Source: Ascidia mentula (taxonomy: Eukaryota > Chordata > Ascidiacea > Phlebobranchia > Ascidiidae). From it: 64,000 nucleotides of DNA. A program made the position numbers and the translations under genes. Positions 48,901 to 58,715 of the stretch are shown piece after piece. Numbering within the stretch: the first letter of the stretch is position 1; every line of letters starts with the position of its first letter. The notes under the pieces are model-generated. The model was not told the origin of the DNA. It was given only the letters and a program-made list of their open reading frames with translations, and searched no databases. Location: contig OX387202.1 in the NCBI GenBank assembly GCA_947561715.1, forward strand, positions 19,791,001 to 19,855,000. Direction: 5' to 3'.

Positions 48901-51900
48901 TCTGCCCAAAGCATTTCATTATTTCACTTATATTTAGCATGTTGACCATAGTGTATGAAAATATGACTAAAAATTTGTGTATGTTGCAACAGCGTTCAGA
49001 TGACAATGAAAAGGAGATCGACTTAATCTACAAAAGGAACCCAATCTTCAGGCAATCAAGCGAACCTTTAAGATCCCCTTTGCTATCCCTTCCATACGAA
49101 CAGGTGACCCAGCAATTATTACAACTATCCGTCCCAGAATCCAATGCTAACGCAAACTTAATAGTGCTGCAAGTATCCACGTGGTTGTCATAAAACCATG
49201 ATGGCGTCAACATCATCTTACCCGAACTATCTGTGACGTAACATTGCTCACATTGTTGTGTTGCTTGCGAACCAAGTTGATTATTCAAAAAAAAATATGA
49301 AAGTATTGGTTTCGCTACTTAGAAAAAAAAGGCATAGAAATCATAATCAACCGATGTTTGCTCACAGGTGCCCTCTCGTGACGACCACTACACGTTGAGG
49401 GACGAGGCTGTGAGGATTTTTAACGTCCTCCTTCAAATGGAAGAACGGACTTTTCAGAACATTGAGGAGGAAGCGAAATCACTCCAGGTAAAAAAACTGA
49501 AAAAATTGTTTTTAAATTTTGCTTTTTGATATTTCTCGAATTCCCGCCTGTAATTGAGTTTCCTCCCCTATATATTTGCACATGTTATGACGTTTGTCAG
49601 GTAATTGTGGATCTTCCTTTGCAATGAGTGGGGAACGATGTTCACATATCACAATTTATATCAAAGTTTTACTTGACGTCAATCAGCATTCAAAACAGAC
49701 AATCAAAAAGCATTGCGACACCGTCCAGCCAACAAACTATCTATCTGTTCGTTTCAGGCGATCATGCGAGTGTGCCACGGCTCCAAGCTATTCCAGGACG
49801 AGCTTTATCTCCAATTAATCAAACAAACCGCCATCTACACCCTCCAACTCACCACAGACGAGCAAATGTGTGACCAGCTTCATGTGACGTCATGTCCGCA
49901 TTACTGGCATCTCATAGCTTGTATGTGTTGCGCGTACCACCCATCACGTCCTGTGCTGTCTTACCTGAAGCTGCATCTAAAGAGGTATGACGTCACCAAA
50001 GTGTGTAAATAACTTGGTTATCCAATGTAGAGTTCGCGGAACCCTTAACACAAAAGGTTTACTAAATTTGGGGGTTCTTGGTTAAGTTAAACAATCGTTC
50101 TAGGTTTCGCAGACGAAAATTTTGTGAATATCTGATCTGAGCGCTAATTCTAAAACATCTCTAACCCCACTTTTGTTGGTAAACCAGAATTTATTGCTTG
50201 CCTCAATGCTTTGTATTCCCAGTAAATTTGAAACAAAATGCTCGTTTAATGAGAGATAAGCCAAGAAATGTCTTAAGCTTTCACGCCCACCGACGATTTT
50301 GCCGGGCAAAACTGGTGGGGCGTGCGCCACTGAGAAGCACTTGCTACTAAGCAGTAGTTTTGCATTACAGCGGGTCGGGTTATTTTACCTCACGCTGTTG
50401 ACTGCACACAAATGTGCCATAAGATGCCTGGGAATCTGTACAGTAATGATTATTCGGGGATCCTTTTCACCGTTTGTTTATTAACATCCGTTATCAGGGT
50501 ACAAGAGCGATTTCCTGGTACTCTTGGTGGAGCTTATGCTGAGTTCGGTGAAAATGCGCTGAGTCAGCAGACGTCACGTCGACGTGAGATGGTTCCTTCC
50601 ATTGCTGAGATTTGTGCTGTGCTGGAGATGAGGGACCTGGTCACTGTGATTAACTGCTATGGTGGCGCAACATGCGAAATCTACATTAACTCTTTCACCA
50701 CTGCTGGAAAGGCAAGTAGAGCATTGCTGCAAATTGTAATGTCGAACACTCGGAAGTATTTCTTGTATAATTTTGAATTGTATTTTCTTCTGATGATCTG
50801 GTTTTGTTGGTTGGTGGCAAACATGCTTCTTTTTCAATATTTGTTATTAAATTATGTTCTGCATTTTTATGTGTTCAGAAGCGTTTCGTTGTTTTAGTTA
50901 CAAAATGTTTTTACTTTAAATTAGAGGAGTCACTTTAGACAGTTTACGTCCAACTTTGGTGTTCAGGTTGTTCAGAAACTCCAGCATGGAATGAACGTGG
51001 AAGGGAATAAGAACACGTTCGCATTATTCGAACACAAGGGCGATGTTGACAGAGCGATTGAACCAAACACTTTCCTCGCTGATATCGTTGCAAAGTTCGA
51101 ACAGTAAGTTGCCGTTCGAACTTTTTTACTTGATTTGAGAAGTCTAGTTACAAATTCGTTGCAAGTAATTGGTCACACAGCTCAAAGAAGAAAATAATAA
51201 TATTATCGTACAAAAGTAGATTTTCGCATCATGTAATTTAACCCTTTCTCATGTAACGCGAAACATTCGAATTTAAACAGAACAAACTCGGAATCACAAA
51301 CGAATCCGGATAGTGGCGGTAAGGATTCGGAATGGGTATTCTACTTCAAACTTTACTGTGTGTTCGATCCGATTGATGCACGGGAAGACTCAATCGAATA
51401 TCACTTCGTTTACGAAGACGTGAGTCGGGAGTTTCTCTGTTTCCATTCAGTGATTTTAGTTTTTTTGATTGAAAACTTGCCTCGGTTGATTCTGTCGTCA
51501 TGGTAACCTGGCATCCAACGCGGATTTCACGAAGCCCTAGAATTCCTTACATGAGCTACTGGACACCTTAAATCGTCTGGGTTCCTTCTCAACTCAAATA
51601 ACTTTGGCGAAAAAATTTCGGGAAACACTGACCTTGAGTGCTTGACTTAAAATAAATATTTACTCATTTTTGTATTTTGTATTTTCTAAACGCAGGAGTT
51701 TCCAATGCAGAAAATAAATTTCATACAACCTCTAGCTTTCTTAAAAACATTAACTCAGAACTTCCCTAATGTTGCAGGTCCACGAACAAGTGATACAGGG
51801 ACTTTACCCTCTATCTGATGACGCATTGAAAGATATCGCAGCTTTAAGGTTGCAATTCGCTGAAGGAAATTACCATCAAATCAATATTGAGTAAGTTTAT

Positions 51901-53794
51901 TTAAGTGGAGCCGAAACTTTATCTTCATTGCTTCGTTCCGTTTAACCAACAAAAAGCATAAAAATATAAAAATGCCAATGGATTTTCAAGACTTCTTTTG
52001 CGAATATAAAACATGGATTTCATTTTCCAGTGCTGACATTGGCAAATATTATCCAATCAACAAGTTGATGGCCGCTTACGAGATCACAAACGAAAACGAA
52101 GACTTCTACTTCAAACGAACCGATTCTTTCTCGAATGAATTAAATGCAAACTCAATGCCAGCCAAGAAACGTTCTGTGAGTAAAGGTTTTTATTCGGTCT
52201 CAATTTGATTTTTTCGATAATTAAGACGTTCTCATAAATTACGTAAAATTTCAAACTCGCCACGTAGATCTCCCCCTCTTTGAACACATCCTTTCATCCC
52301 ATGCTAGTTATCCGTTCCCATGGGGGCCTGACTCGATAAACTGTGGTTTTATCGGTGCCTGTGCCATTTTATTCCGCATATTTATTGTTCGCACGCGTTC
52401 AAGTCGTTTTTGTTCAAAAGAAAATTGAGTTATATTTGGACGTTGGCATCAACCGCGCATGAATCGTATTCCACAACTAATCGTCATTCTTTAAATCAGC
52501 TCGTATATTGATAGTTAGTAAAATAACAAAGGATTTTGATTTGTGGACGAAGCGAATAGAGGCCGAAACGTTAAAATTGAACAAATCGTTTTTGTCAACG
52601 AAGAGTTTCGTCAGATTTTAATTCTTTCAGGGGTCGAGTCTTTTCAACACGTTCCGGAAGAGAGGGATGAAGAAGGTGAAGGAGGAAGGTGAGAGCGTTG
52701 AGATGAAGAGGACTCTCTTCCTGGAGGAACTGCAGGATGTCAAATCAAACGTCCTGGATAGATGGAGGAGATTGAGAGGAATGCCGCAAGAAGACGCCGT
52801 GGTCAGTATCACAATAATCTCACTAAACAATAAGACTGGAGTTTTTGTGTTATTGGATGTCGGGACATCTCTGCCCGTGGTTGATATTTATTGGCATTGT
52901 ATTTGGGTGCTTGATGTTTAAATATTATTTGCATAATTTTATGTTCAGCATATTTCGCGTTCTCTTCATTCCGTCTAATTCATTTTATCTCAACAATTTG
53001 TTTCAGGCTGAATATGTTAACCTTGCACGTCGGTGGCCCGGATACGGATCCTACTTGTTTAAAGTTGAAAATCACGACGCGCAGTTCGGTCAAACCCTTC
53101 TCACTCTGGCGATATCGGCGCAGGGAGCAACTGTGTTCAAACGAGGTCACTCACAGTCCCTGGATCATTTCTCATATGAAAAGTAAGTTTGATCGAACAC
53201 AATGGTTCGTTTTCAACGCGGAAAGACACGAAACTTGTTGGAGTTATTGGCTCTCAACATTTCTGCTTATCGGTCTTATGAATATAATGCAGTTTATTTT
53301 ATGAAACAAAAACTTACCATTACCATAGTAGTGCAAATTGTAAATTGACTGAACTACCCTTCTTGTGGCGCTTACCATAGTAGTGGGGTAACGTGGAGTC
53401 CATATTTCCCTGCAGTTTATTTGGCGTCAGAAAACAAAATTGTTGGTAAACTACGGCCCAAATGTTTGATTCGGTCAAATGCCCACTTACAAATAAAGTT
53501 TTCAAATAGAGTCTCGGGTTTGCTGCGGCCGGTTTCGAATTCGGCTCTGACGTTTGAAAAGTCTCAGAACCACTGTTCCAAACAATTAAACAAGATTTTG
53601 CAGCTACATTCCTTGAGTTGAACATGTTATTGTGTCTTCCTCTCAGGATCCAGTCTTTCGGAGCGGGATCTGCGAATGTTTTCAGACTTCAGACCGAGTC
53701 AAGAGGGGACATTTCCTTCACCGCAGAACAAGTTAATGAGATTGTGAAACTCATGCGAGCTTACGTCACCGCCCTCTTCCGCCGAAAGCATTGA
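27922..53794 (+). CDS. MYO10: Myosin X (unconventional MyTH4-FERM myosin), complete 48-exon gene
   Basis: This is an actin motor that moves to filopodium tips and carries integrins and other cargo. Forty-eight coding exons fit splice consensus and sum to 6180 nt (about 2059 aa; human MYO10 is 2058). Key exons: ATG 27922-27948; 28486-28593; 30959-31114; 32507-32694; P-loop exon 34404-34490; 34860-35035; 14-nt micro-exon 35713-35726; 36078-36162; 33-nt micro-exon 38237-38269; last exon 53647-53794. Motor motifs are GESGAGKT (161-168), NNNSSRFG (220-227) and DIFGFENF (450-457). Three canonical IQ motifs and a probable fourth ([20 protein letters not shown]) lie at about 757-857. A charged helix and PPPPPP follow. 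PH domains span about 1147-1475, MyTH4 about 1495-1690 and FERM about 1695-2055. The charged neck and post-neck region is shorter than in human. The intron after 50711 has a GC donor (AAAG/GCAAGT). One internal exon near 40153-40254 has an edge uncertain by one base. Confidence 0.95.
30652..30705 (-). repeat. Decayed hammerhead-like copy
   Basis: The minus strand aligns over about 55 nt with the hammerhead at 15966-16025. It keeps AGCTGCA, the GAAACAG...CTGT stem III and the TGCAG return strand. Its core reads CTTATAAG instead of CTGATGAG, changing two essential guanines, so it should not cleave. It lies in the second myosin X intron (28594-30958), antisense to the gene. Confidence 0.65.
40485..40535 (-). 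repeat. Fragment of tRNA-derived SINE-like repeat, copy 3
   Basis: The minus strand reads GGGTTCGTGTGCAGGATAGC then ATGGGTTCGAGTCCCAACGT, a B-box region related to the copies at 2456-2570 and 40590-40697. Only the 3' half is recognisable. It lies in the same myosin X intron as the next copy. Confidence 0.45.
40590..40697 (-). repeat. tRNA-derived SINE-like repeat, copy 2
   Basis: On the minus strand the order is TGGCAACATTGGTCAAGCGC (A-box-like), AACCTGATCGGGATTCC, then a T-arm-like GGGTTCGAATCCCGG with the Pol III B-box. It matches copy 1 at 2456-2570 block for block. It sits in a myosin X intron, antisense to the gene, ending just before the exon at 40718. Confidence 0.6.
41078..41150 (+). 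repeat. Intronic minisatellite, about 10-11 bp unit
   Basis: About six to seven imperfect copies of GGGTTGAGGCT occur right after the exon ending at 41074. This is a simple tandem expansion inside a short intron, with no sign of function. Confidence 0.75.
46910..46959 (+). repeat. Short tandem duplication in a myosin X intron
   Basis: A unit of about 24 bp containing ACTAAACAAGGTACAACAAC is present twice back to back, just upstream of the acceptor for the PH2 exon at 46974. Confidence 0.7.
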
Positions 53795-55525
53795 AAGTTG
53801 ACACCGAGCACTTTTATTGCGTTCAGATTTTAACGAAACTTTAGCATTTGTCGTTCTAGCCACAAACTTGAATGTTAAAATCAGGGGTTTTCCACAGGGT
53901 CACCATATGGACCACAGCGATCTATATCAATGGCTTCCACATTACCACACAATATTACCTTCGCCGATGCATGTTTTTGTGACATTACTCAGCAAAAACT
54001 TTCGTCGGTTGGGAGGATCCACAGAATTAACCAGGGTGTCGTTGGACCCGAACAAGCTCGCGAGTTGTTCCAAGTCTTTCACGTCCCAATAAGGTTTATT
54101 TACAGGATCATGTATCTTATAGTTTCGGCATATACGCTTGCACCCACTCTCAATACTTCGCTCCAGTGTTTAAACCTTGCAGTGACGATTTTCATTTGTT
54201 TTGCCACTTTCACATGTTTTTTTCGCTAGTCATATTCTTTCTTGTCCTGAAGCACTTGGTGATCTTTTCTGTCTATTTTGTTTTCGGGAAACCAAATTCC
54301 ATAACCATAGAAATCACAACCAGCGATAAAGTTGTCAGTCCCACTCATGGCATTTTAACTTGTGATTTGTAATTTCAATATTATTTCACAATTATTTCGC
54401 CCCAATCATGACCCACACCCAAAACATGTGTGTCTGCTTAATTTTAACATCTAAATAGCGTCATCAACACGACGACGTCACCACGTAACATGAAATATTC
54501 CAACCGCTTTCGTACCGATTGTTGTTAACTCTTTTATCCTTAGACTGCCTATCTTTTAACATTGTTATCTGTCTAATATTATTTATTGTACATTTGCATC
54601 AATTTATTGCTTCTTCGATTTGGTTGTTTTATAAACACAGTTCCTTGTATGTCTGCGGCAAGCCAGTTGAGGCCTGTGATGTCACAATTGCTTATTGTTA
54701 CGTTCCAATTACTGATATTGTTTCACTGTCGCTCGGTTTTGAAAAAGAAACAAACCCTGAATTGGGATCGAAAAGAAATTCATATTTTGAGATCTTGTCG
54801 GAAAATTCTGGTTTTTAACAAGGCCTGAAACTGACATCATGACCCTTGGTGTTTGGTGGCTGGAAATTCTATTTATCGAGTAATTTATTTCGGGTTCAGG
54901 AATCAATTCTACAAAACTTCACTCTCTCCATGCCATCTACATTGTGCCATGGAATGCAACCGGCAGACGCATCAGACGCGTCTGTGTCCTCCACAAACTG
55001 CTGTGTTAAGTTTGGTTATTACACAAGAGTGTATAAGGTCTAACCATGGGAGGTGACAAGAAAATGATTTGTAAAGAAAAGCCAAAGCTAGTATGCTACT
55101 CATGCCGAAGCAAACGTTTCAAACACCACTGTGTTCATCATCAGTGCCAAGTAAGAATGAGTTGCAGCAAGGTGTGTGCAGAGGTAGGCAGGTAACTGAA
55201 CAGACAAAAACAACAACACAAATAAAACACGTGACAGACGCCACTCGAAGGCCCACGGCCGTGACGTCATCATTTGGGCTGCAATGAGGACCTGTGTGTT
55301 GACAAGAAACCTTGTTACACAATTTACCCTCACATTAAACCTTTCCCATAAGTCGGAGAAATGGCGCCGCGATATCCGCGCACTTATGTAAATATTTGCG
55401 GTGAATTGGCGTGAATGCATTTTGGGGGTTTATCAGAGAAAGCCAAACTGAACTGAACCAAATTTACTGACATCCTCGAATCAGAAATCAACTGTCGAAT
55501 CTGATGGATCAATGTTTATATTTAC
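53795..55525. other. 3' flank of myosin X, no further gene seen
   Basis: After the stop at 53792-53794 the sequence is AT-rich and probably includes the 3' UTR. Frames such as 53930-54229 and 54519-54818 are open but hydrophobic by T-richness and have no family resemblance. No clear repeat boundary was found before 55526. Confidence 0.4.
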
Positions 55526-56095
55526 ATGGATTATCAACATAAAGCATGGAAACGGTTGCATGCGATAATGCGATGCTCAGATGAGCAGACACAATATTTT
55601 CTGGCTTCTTTACTCAATGAGGAATTGGACAATTTACCGAGGGACATAAAACACAGAGCACTTGCAACAGATAAATCTAAATGAAATCCAGCTGTGTTAA
55701 ATGCAGTTCCATTGTTTATGTTACGAATGTATGAAAGAAACAAACAACCAAACTTGAAAGTCAGTTATGCATCAGCTTTACTTATGTGCTATAACCCGCA
55801 GTGTGAGGTCGATAAAGCTGGAAATCTTGTTTCAAGAAGTTTGGTTGCTCGGGGAAGAAACTTTACTCAAATACTTCAAGCTCTGCTTTCTGAAGTCACA
55901 GTGGATTTGAAACAGTGGAATTCCAGCATGCAGGCCGTCGTATCATGGAGGTTGTTTATTGGAAGATGTTTTAATGCTTTGGTGGAAAGTAGAAGAACTG
56001 AACTTAATCTTCAACTGAAACAGAAAAGTTGCAAAGAAGAAGATGATGATGTTGAACACAAACTTGCAACCTGTGAGCTTTCATGTAGAACATAA
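55526..56095 (+). pseudogene. Broken or retrocopied coding fragment of unknown family
   Basis: A long plus-strand frame starts MDYQHKAWKRLHAIMRCSDE and continues, after an interruption, through PLFMLRMYERNKQPNLKVSY, RNFTQILQALLSEVTVDLKQ and WRLFIGRCFNALVESRRTEL to an acidic end. Composition and codon flow look like a real helical protein, yet the frame is not intact and shows no introns. This suggests a retrocopy or a decayed element-borne gene. The 27-bp stretch at its start (AACATAAAGCATGGAAACGG...) recurs at about 56089-56115. There a second frame reads HKAWKRLHGIIEPMVF, implying a partial internal duplication. I do not recognise the parent protein. Confidence 0.45.
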
Positions 56096-56627
56096 AGCAT
56101 GGAAACGGTTGCATGGTATAATTGAACCAATGGTTTTTCACAGCAGCATCCCGCTTAGACGCCGTTCTACACACCGCTTTGTAATGCAGTTACGGCACCA
56201 TTTCACACGCTCAAAACAATCGCTCACATGTCAAACGCGGTCACATCACACAACCACAACTAAAATAATATACGTCCTCTCCTTTCAACCCTTTAAGCGC
56301 CACGCCCTATAATCAACAATTGAAGATTTTTCATTGTTTAAGTTCAGGAAGCTATAACTTTTTATCTACAAACGCTAGACTAAAAATTAAAACACAAAAA
56401 TCATATACAAATTCATACTCTACACAATCATCGCTTTTCCAGTTCAATAACTCCATGTTTTGGAGTAGTTATATCCAAAAATGTAACCACCCCTACTAAA
56501 ATAGCTTCCAAGCCATAGGTACCCTATTTAAAATTTCCATAACTCCCGAAATTGTGCGAATTTTAAAATAATTCGACTGTTGACTGAATCAGTGTGAACA
56601 CCAAGACGCAATGAAGCGAAAAAACTG

Positions 56628-56690
56628 GGTCGCTGCGGTCGCTGCGGTCGCTGCGGTCGCTGCGGTCGCTGCGGTCGCTGCGGTCGCTGC
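56628..56690 (+). repeat. 9-bp tandem repeat GGTCGCTGC x7
   Basis: Seven perfect 9-mers lie head to tail. They fall inside a 39-codon frame from ATG 56611 to TGA 56728. That frame reads MKRKNW, then seven VAA units, then FDIFERRYCLVN, so the repeat preserves the frame. It may be a remnant of the start of a transposase-like protein. Confidence 0.85.
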
Positions 56691-56954
56691 ATTTGATATT
56701 TTTGAGCGACGGTACTGTCTAGTAAACTGAAATTTTAGGGAGTTATTTTGGTATAACCTACTTATACTGTTAGTTATTGCTTGTAAAAGGGCTTGTAAAC
56801 TTTATAACACAGCTCAGGCGTTTGCTAACTGATAGCAGATGAATTTGACAGCACTTCTAAAAAAATTTTTTTTGTTTGTTTCTTTTTGTGTTCAACTGGT
56901 AGTGTATGTCAGCAAGTTGATGAAAAAGAAGGCATAACATCAATGTATATTGAT

Positions 56955-57640
56955 AATTGAATAGACAAGCCTTCTACCAGTGCATATAAACCTTTTCCAC
57001 AACATAACAGAGACAATGTAGAAAAAAAACAAGGAAAAAAATCAGTTGTATGAAATTTAAGCTACCCTAATTACTGGGTGACGCCCACAGCCACACCCAC
57101 AACTGTTGGATACTTGAACAAATTGCATGAATATGGTTCCATATATGATGCTTTGATAGCAAATTATACATCAGGGATGTTACAGAGGTGACTGTGACAT
57201 GACCAAATCATCATCATTGAACTTTTTGTGGTTCTATTTTGGATATACCCTTCCGAGAACAATTGGCGATTGTTATGCAAAGAAAAGAATATGAATAATT
57301 GAATATACAAGCCAACTACCAGTGTATAAGCCTTAGCCACAACATGACAGAGACACTCTAAAAAAAAGACAAGGAAAAAATCAGCTGTATGAAATTGAAG
57401 CGATCGTATTTACTGAGTCACGCCTTCAACGACACCCACAACCCTTTGATTCTTGAACAAATTGAATGAATATGGTTCAATATATGATGCTTTGATAGCA
57501 AATTATGCATCAGGGATGTTACAGAGATGACTGTGACATGACCAAATCATCATCTTTGAACTTTTTGTGGATATGTTTTGGATATACCCTTCCGAAAACC
57601 ATTGGCGATTGTTATGCTGAGGAAAGAATTACTCAATTGT
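56955..57640 (+). repeat. Tandem duplication, unit about 342 bp
   Basis: Two adjacent copies begin AATTGAATAGACAAGCC (56955) and AATTGAATATACAAGCC (57297). They share blocks such as ATATGATGCTTTGATAGCAA, CATCAGGGATGTTACAGAG, TGTGACATGACCAAATCATC and ATTGGCGATTGTTATGC. Many substitutions separate them, so the duplication is not recent. They lie inside the piggyBac-like element. Confidence 0.8.
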
Positions 57641-58259
57641 CTATTGTCCGGAAAGCAAAACCAGTGTTATGGAACCAGAATAAAAACCTGTAACTATAAG
57701 TAATGAAGGTGTTCTATTTTTTTGTAAATTGGTGTTTTTTATGCTTCGGCGAAAAAAAAAATTTTTTTTTGTTTATTTATTATAATTTTTTTCTTTATTT
57801 TTTTTATACTGCACCCTCATAATGTTTATTTCATTTTATGTACATTTCTTCCTGCTATTTTGTTGTTTTGTACGCAAAAAATACAGCAATACCACCAGTC
57901 AAAATTTGCGTGCGCACATCTCGCCATTGTGACGTCATAGAGAGAAACGGAAACCGCCGATCGAAAGCTGAGACCCTCGCGCACAATTCGTCTGTAGAAC
58001 GTTTTGCGCTACTCCCAACGGGTAGTTGGCCATTTAATTGGACATGCAATCAGACCACCTGCTGTGCTGGTTTGTTCATAATGATAATCATCATCAAATG
58101 AATGACTAATTAGTCAAAAAATTTCAATGCGAATGTATTTTTTTTTTTTTCAATAAACTTCACGCTTCAAGTTGTCTGTTGCTGAAAACCTTATGTCTCT
58201 AGGCCAATCACAACGGAATTGATAATTAATGAAAAAAAGCACCTCGCTTAAAGGGTTAA

Positions 58260-58575
58260 GCAGTCGCCTTGCACTCTCGCATTAATGTGTGCCGAAATAT
58301 GCCCAACTGTGCCCGAATTTATGCTCGTCGAGCAAAAGCGAGCACATCCCAGCTCAGACCGGCACATCCCATCCCAGCACAACTCAGCACGCGCGCGCAA
58401 TAAAACAAACACGGAATCGTCTGTAGTGTAAACGGGCCTTTAGTGTGTAACAACGTTTTTGCATGAACAAACTTAATATTAGAGTTATAATATTGCAAAG
58501 TCTTCGTGGAAACTAATGTTGAGTAGCCACGCATGAAACGGAGAAATCCCGTTTCGCCCATCCGTGAGGTGGTTT
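58260..58575. other. Short flank between the piggyBac-like element and the LINE
   Basis: It contains a run of GCACATCCCA-type short repeats (58345-58390) and the stretch TAGTGTAAACGGGCCTTTAG near 58424-58443. That stretch resembles the terminal sequence of hAT-type MITEs, but no partner end was found. No gene is seen. Confidence 0.35.
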
Positions 58576-58589
58576 AAGTGTCTCCCGTT
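58576..58589. repeat. LINE target-site duplication, right copy in element sense (3' side)
   Basis: AAGTGTCTCCCGTT occurs here and again exactly at 63854-63867 on the other side of the LINE. The last bases merge with the poly(T) run, so the boundary is uncertain by a base or two. Confidence 0.85.
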
Positions 58590-58715
58590 TTTTTTTTTTT
58601 TTTTTTTTTGCTCAGTGACATTTATTTTACACAATTACGCTACCACAATACACATAAGAAGCAGAGCCAAAGGGAGCATAGCGAAAAGTTAAAAAAACAA
58701 ATTACGTTGAGTACT

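Larger units (their letters stand above)
56289..58255. mobile_element. piggyBac-like non-autonomous element
   Basis: The ends are inverted: CCCTTTAAGCG at 56289-56299 and its complement CGCTTAAAGGG at 58245-58255. TTAA follows on the right (58256-58259) and the near-match TCAA precedes on the left. CCC-starting termini and TTAA sites are the piggyBac pattern. The 1.97-kb interior has no recognisable transposase but holds a 9-bp minisatellite (56628-56690) and a tandem duplication of about 342 bp (56955-57640). T/A-rich runs lie near 57715-57815. Confidence 0.62.

Noticed and set aside
58424-58443. TAGTGTAAACGGGCCTTTAG as a hAT MITE end
   Set aside because: No matching inverted partner or 8-bp duplication was found in the window.
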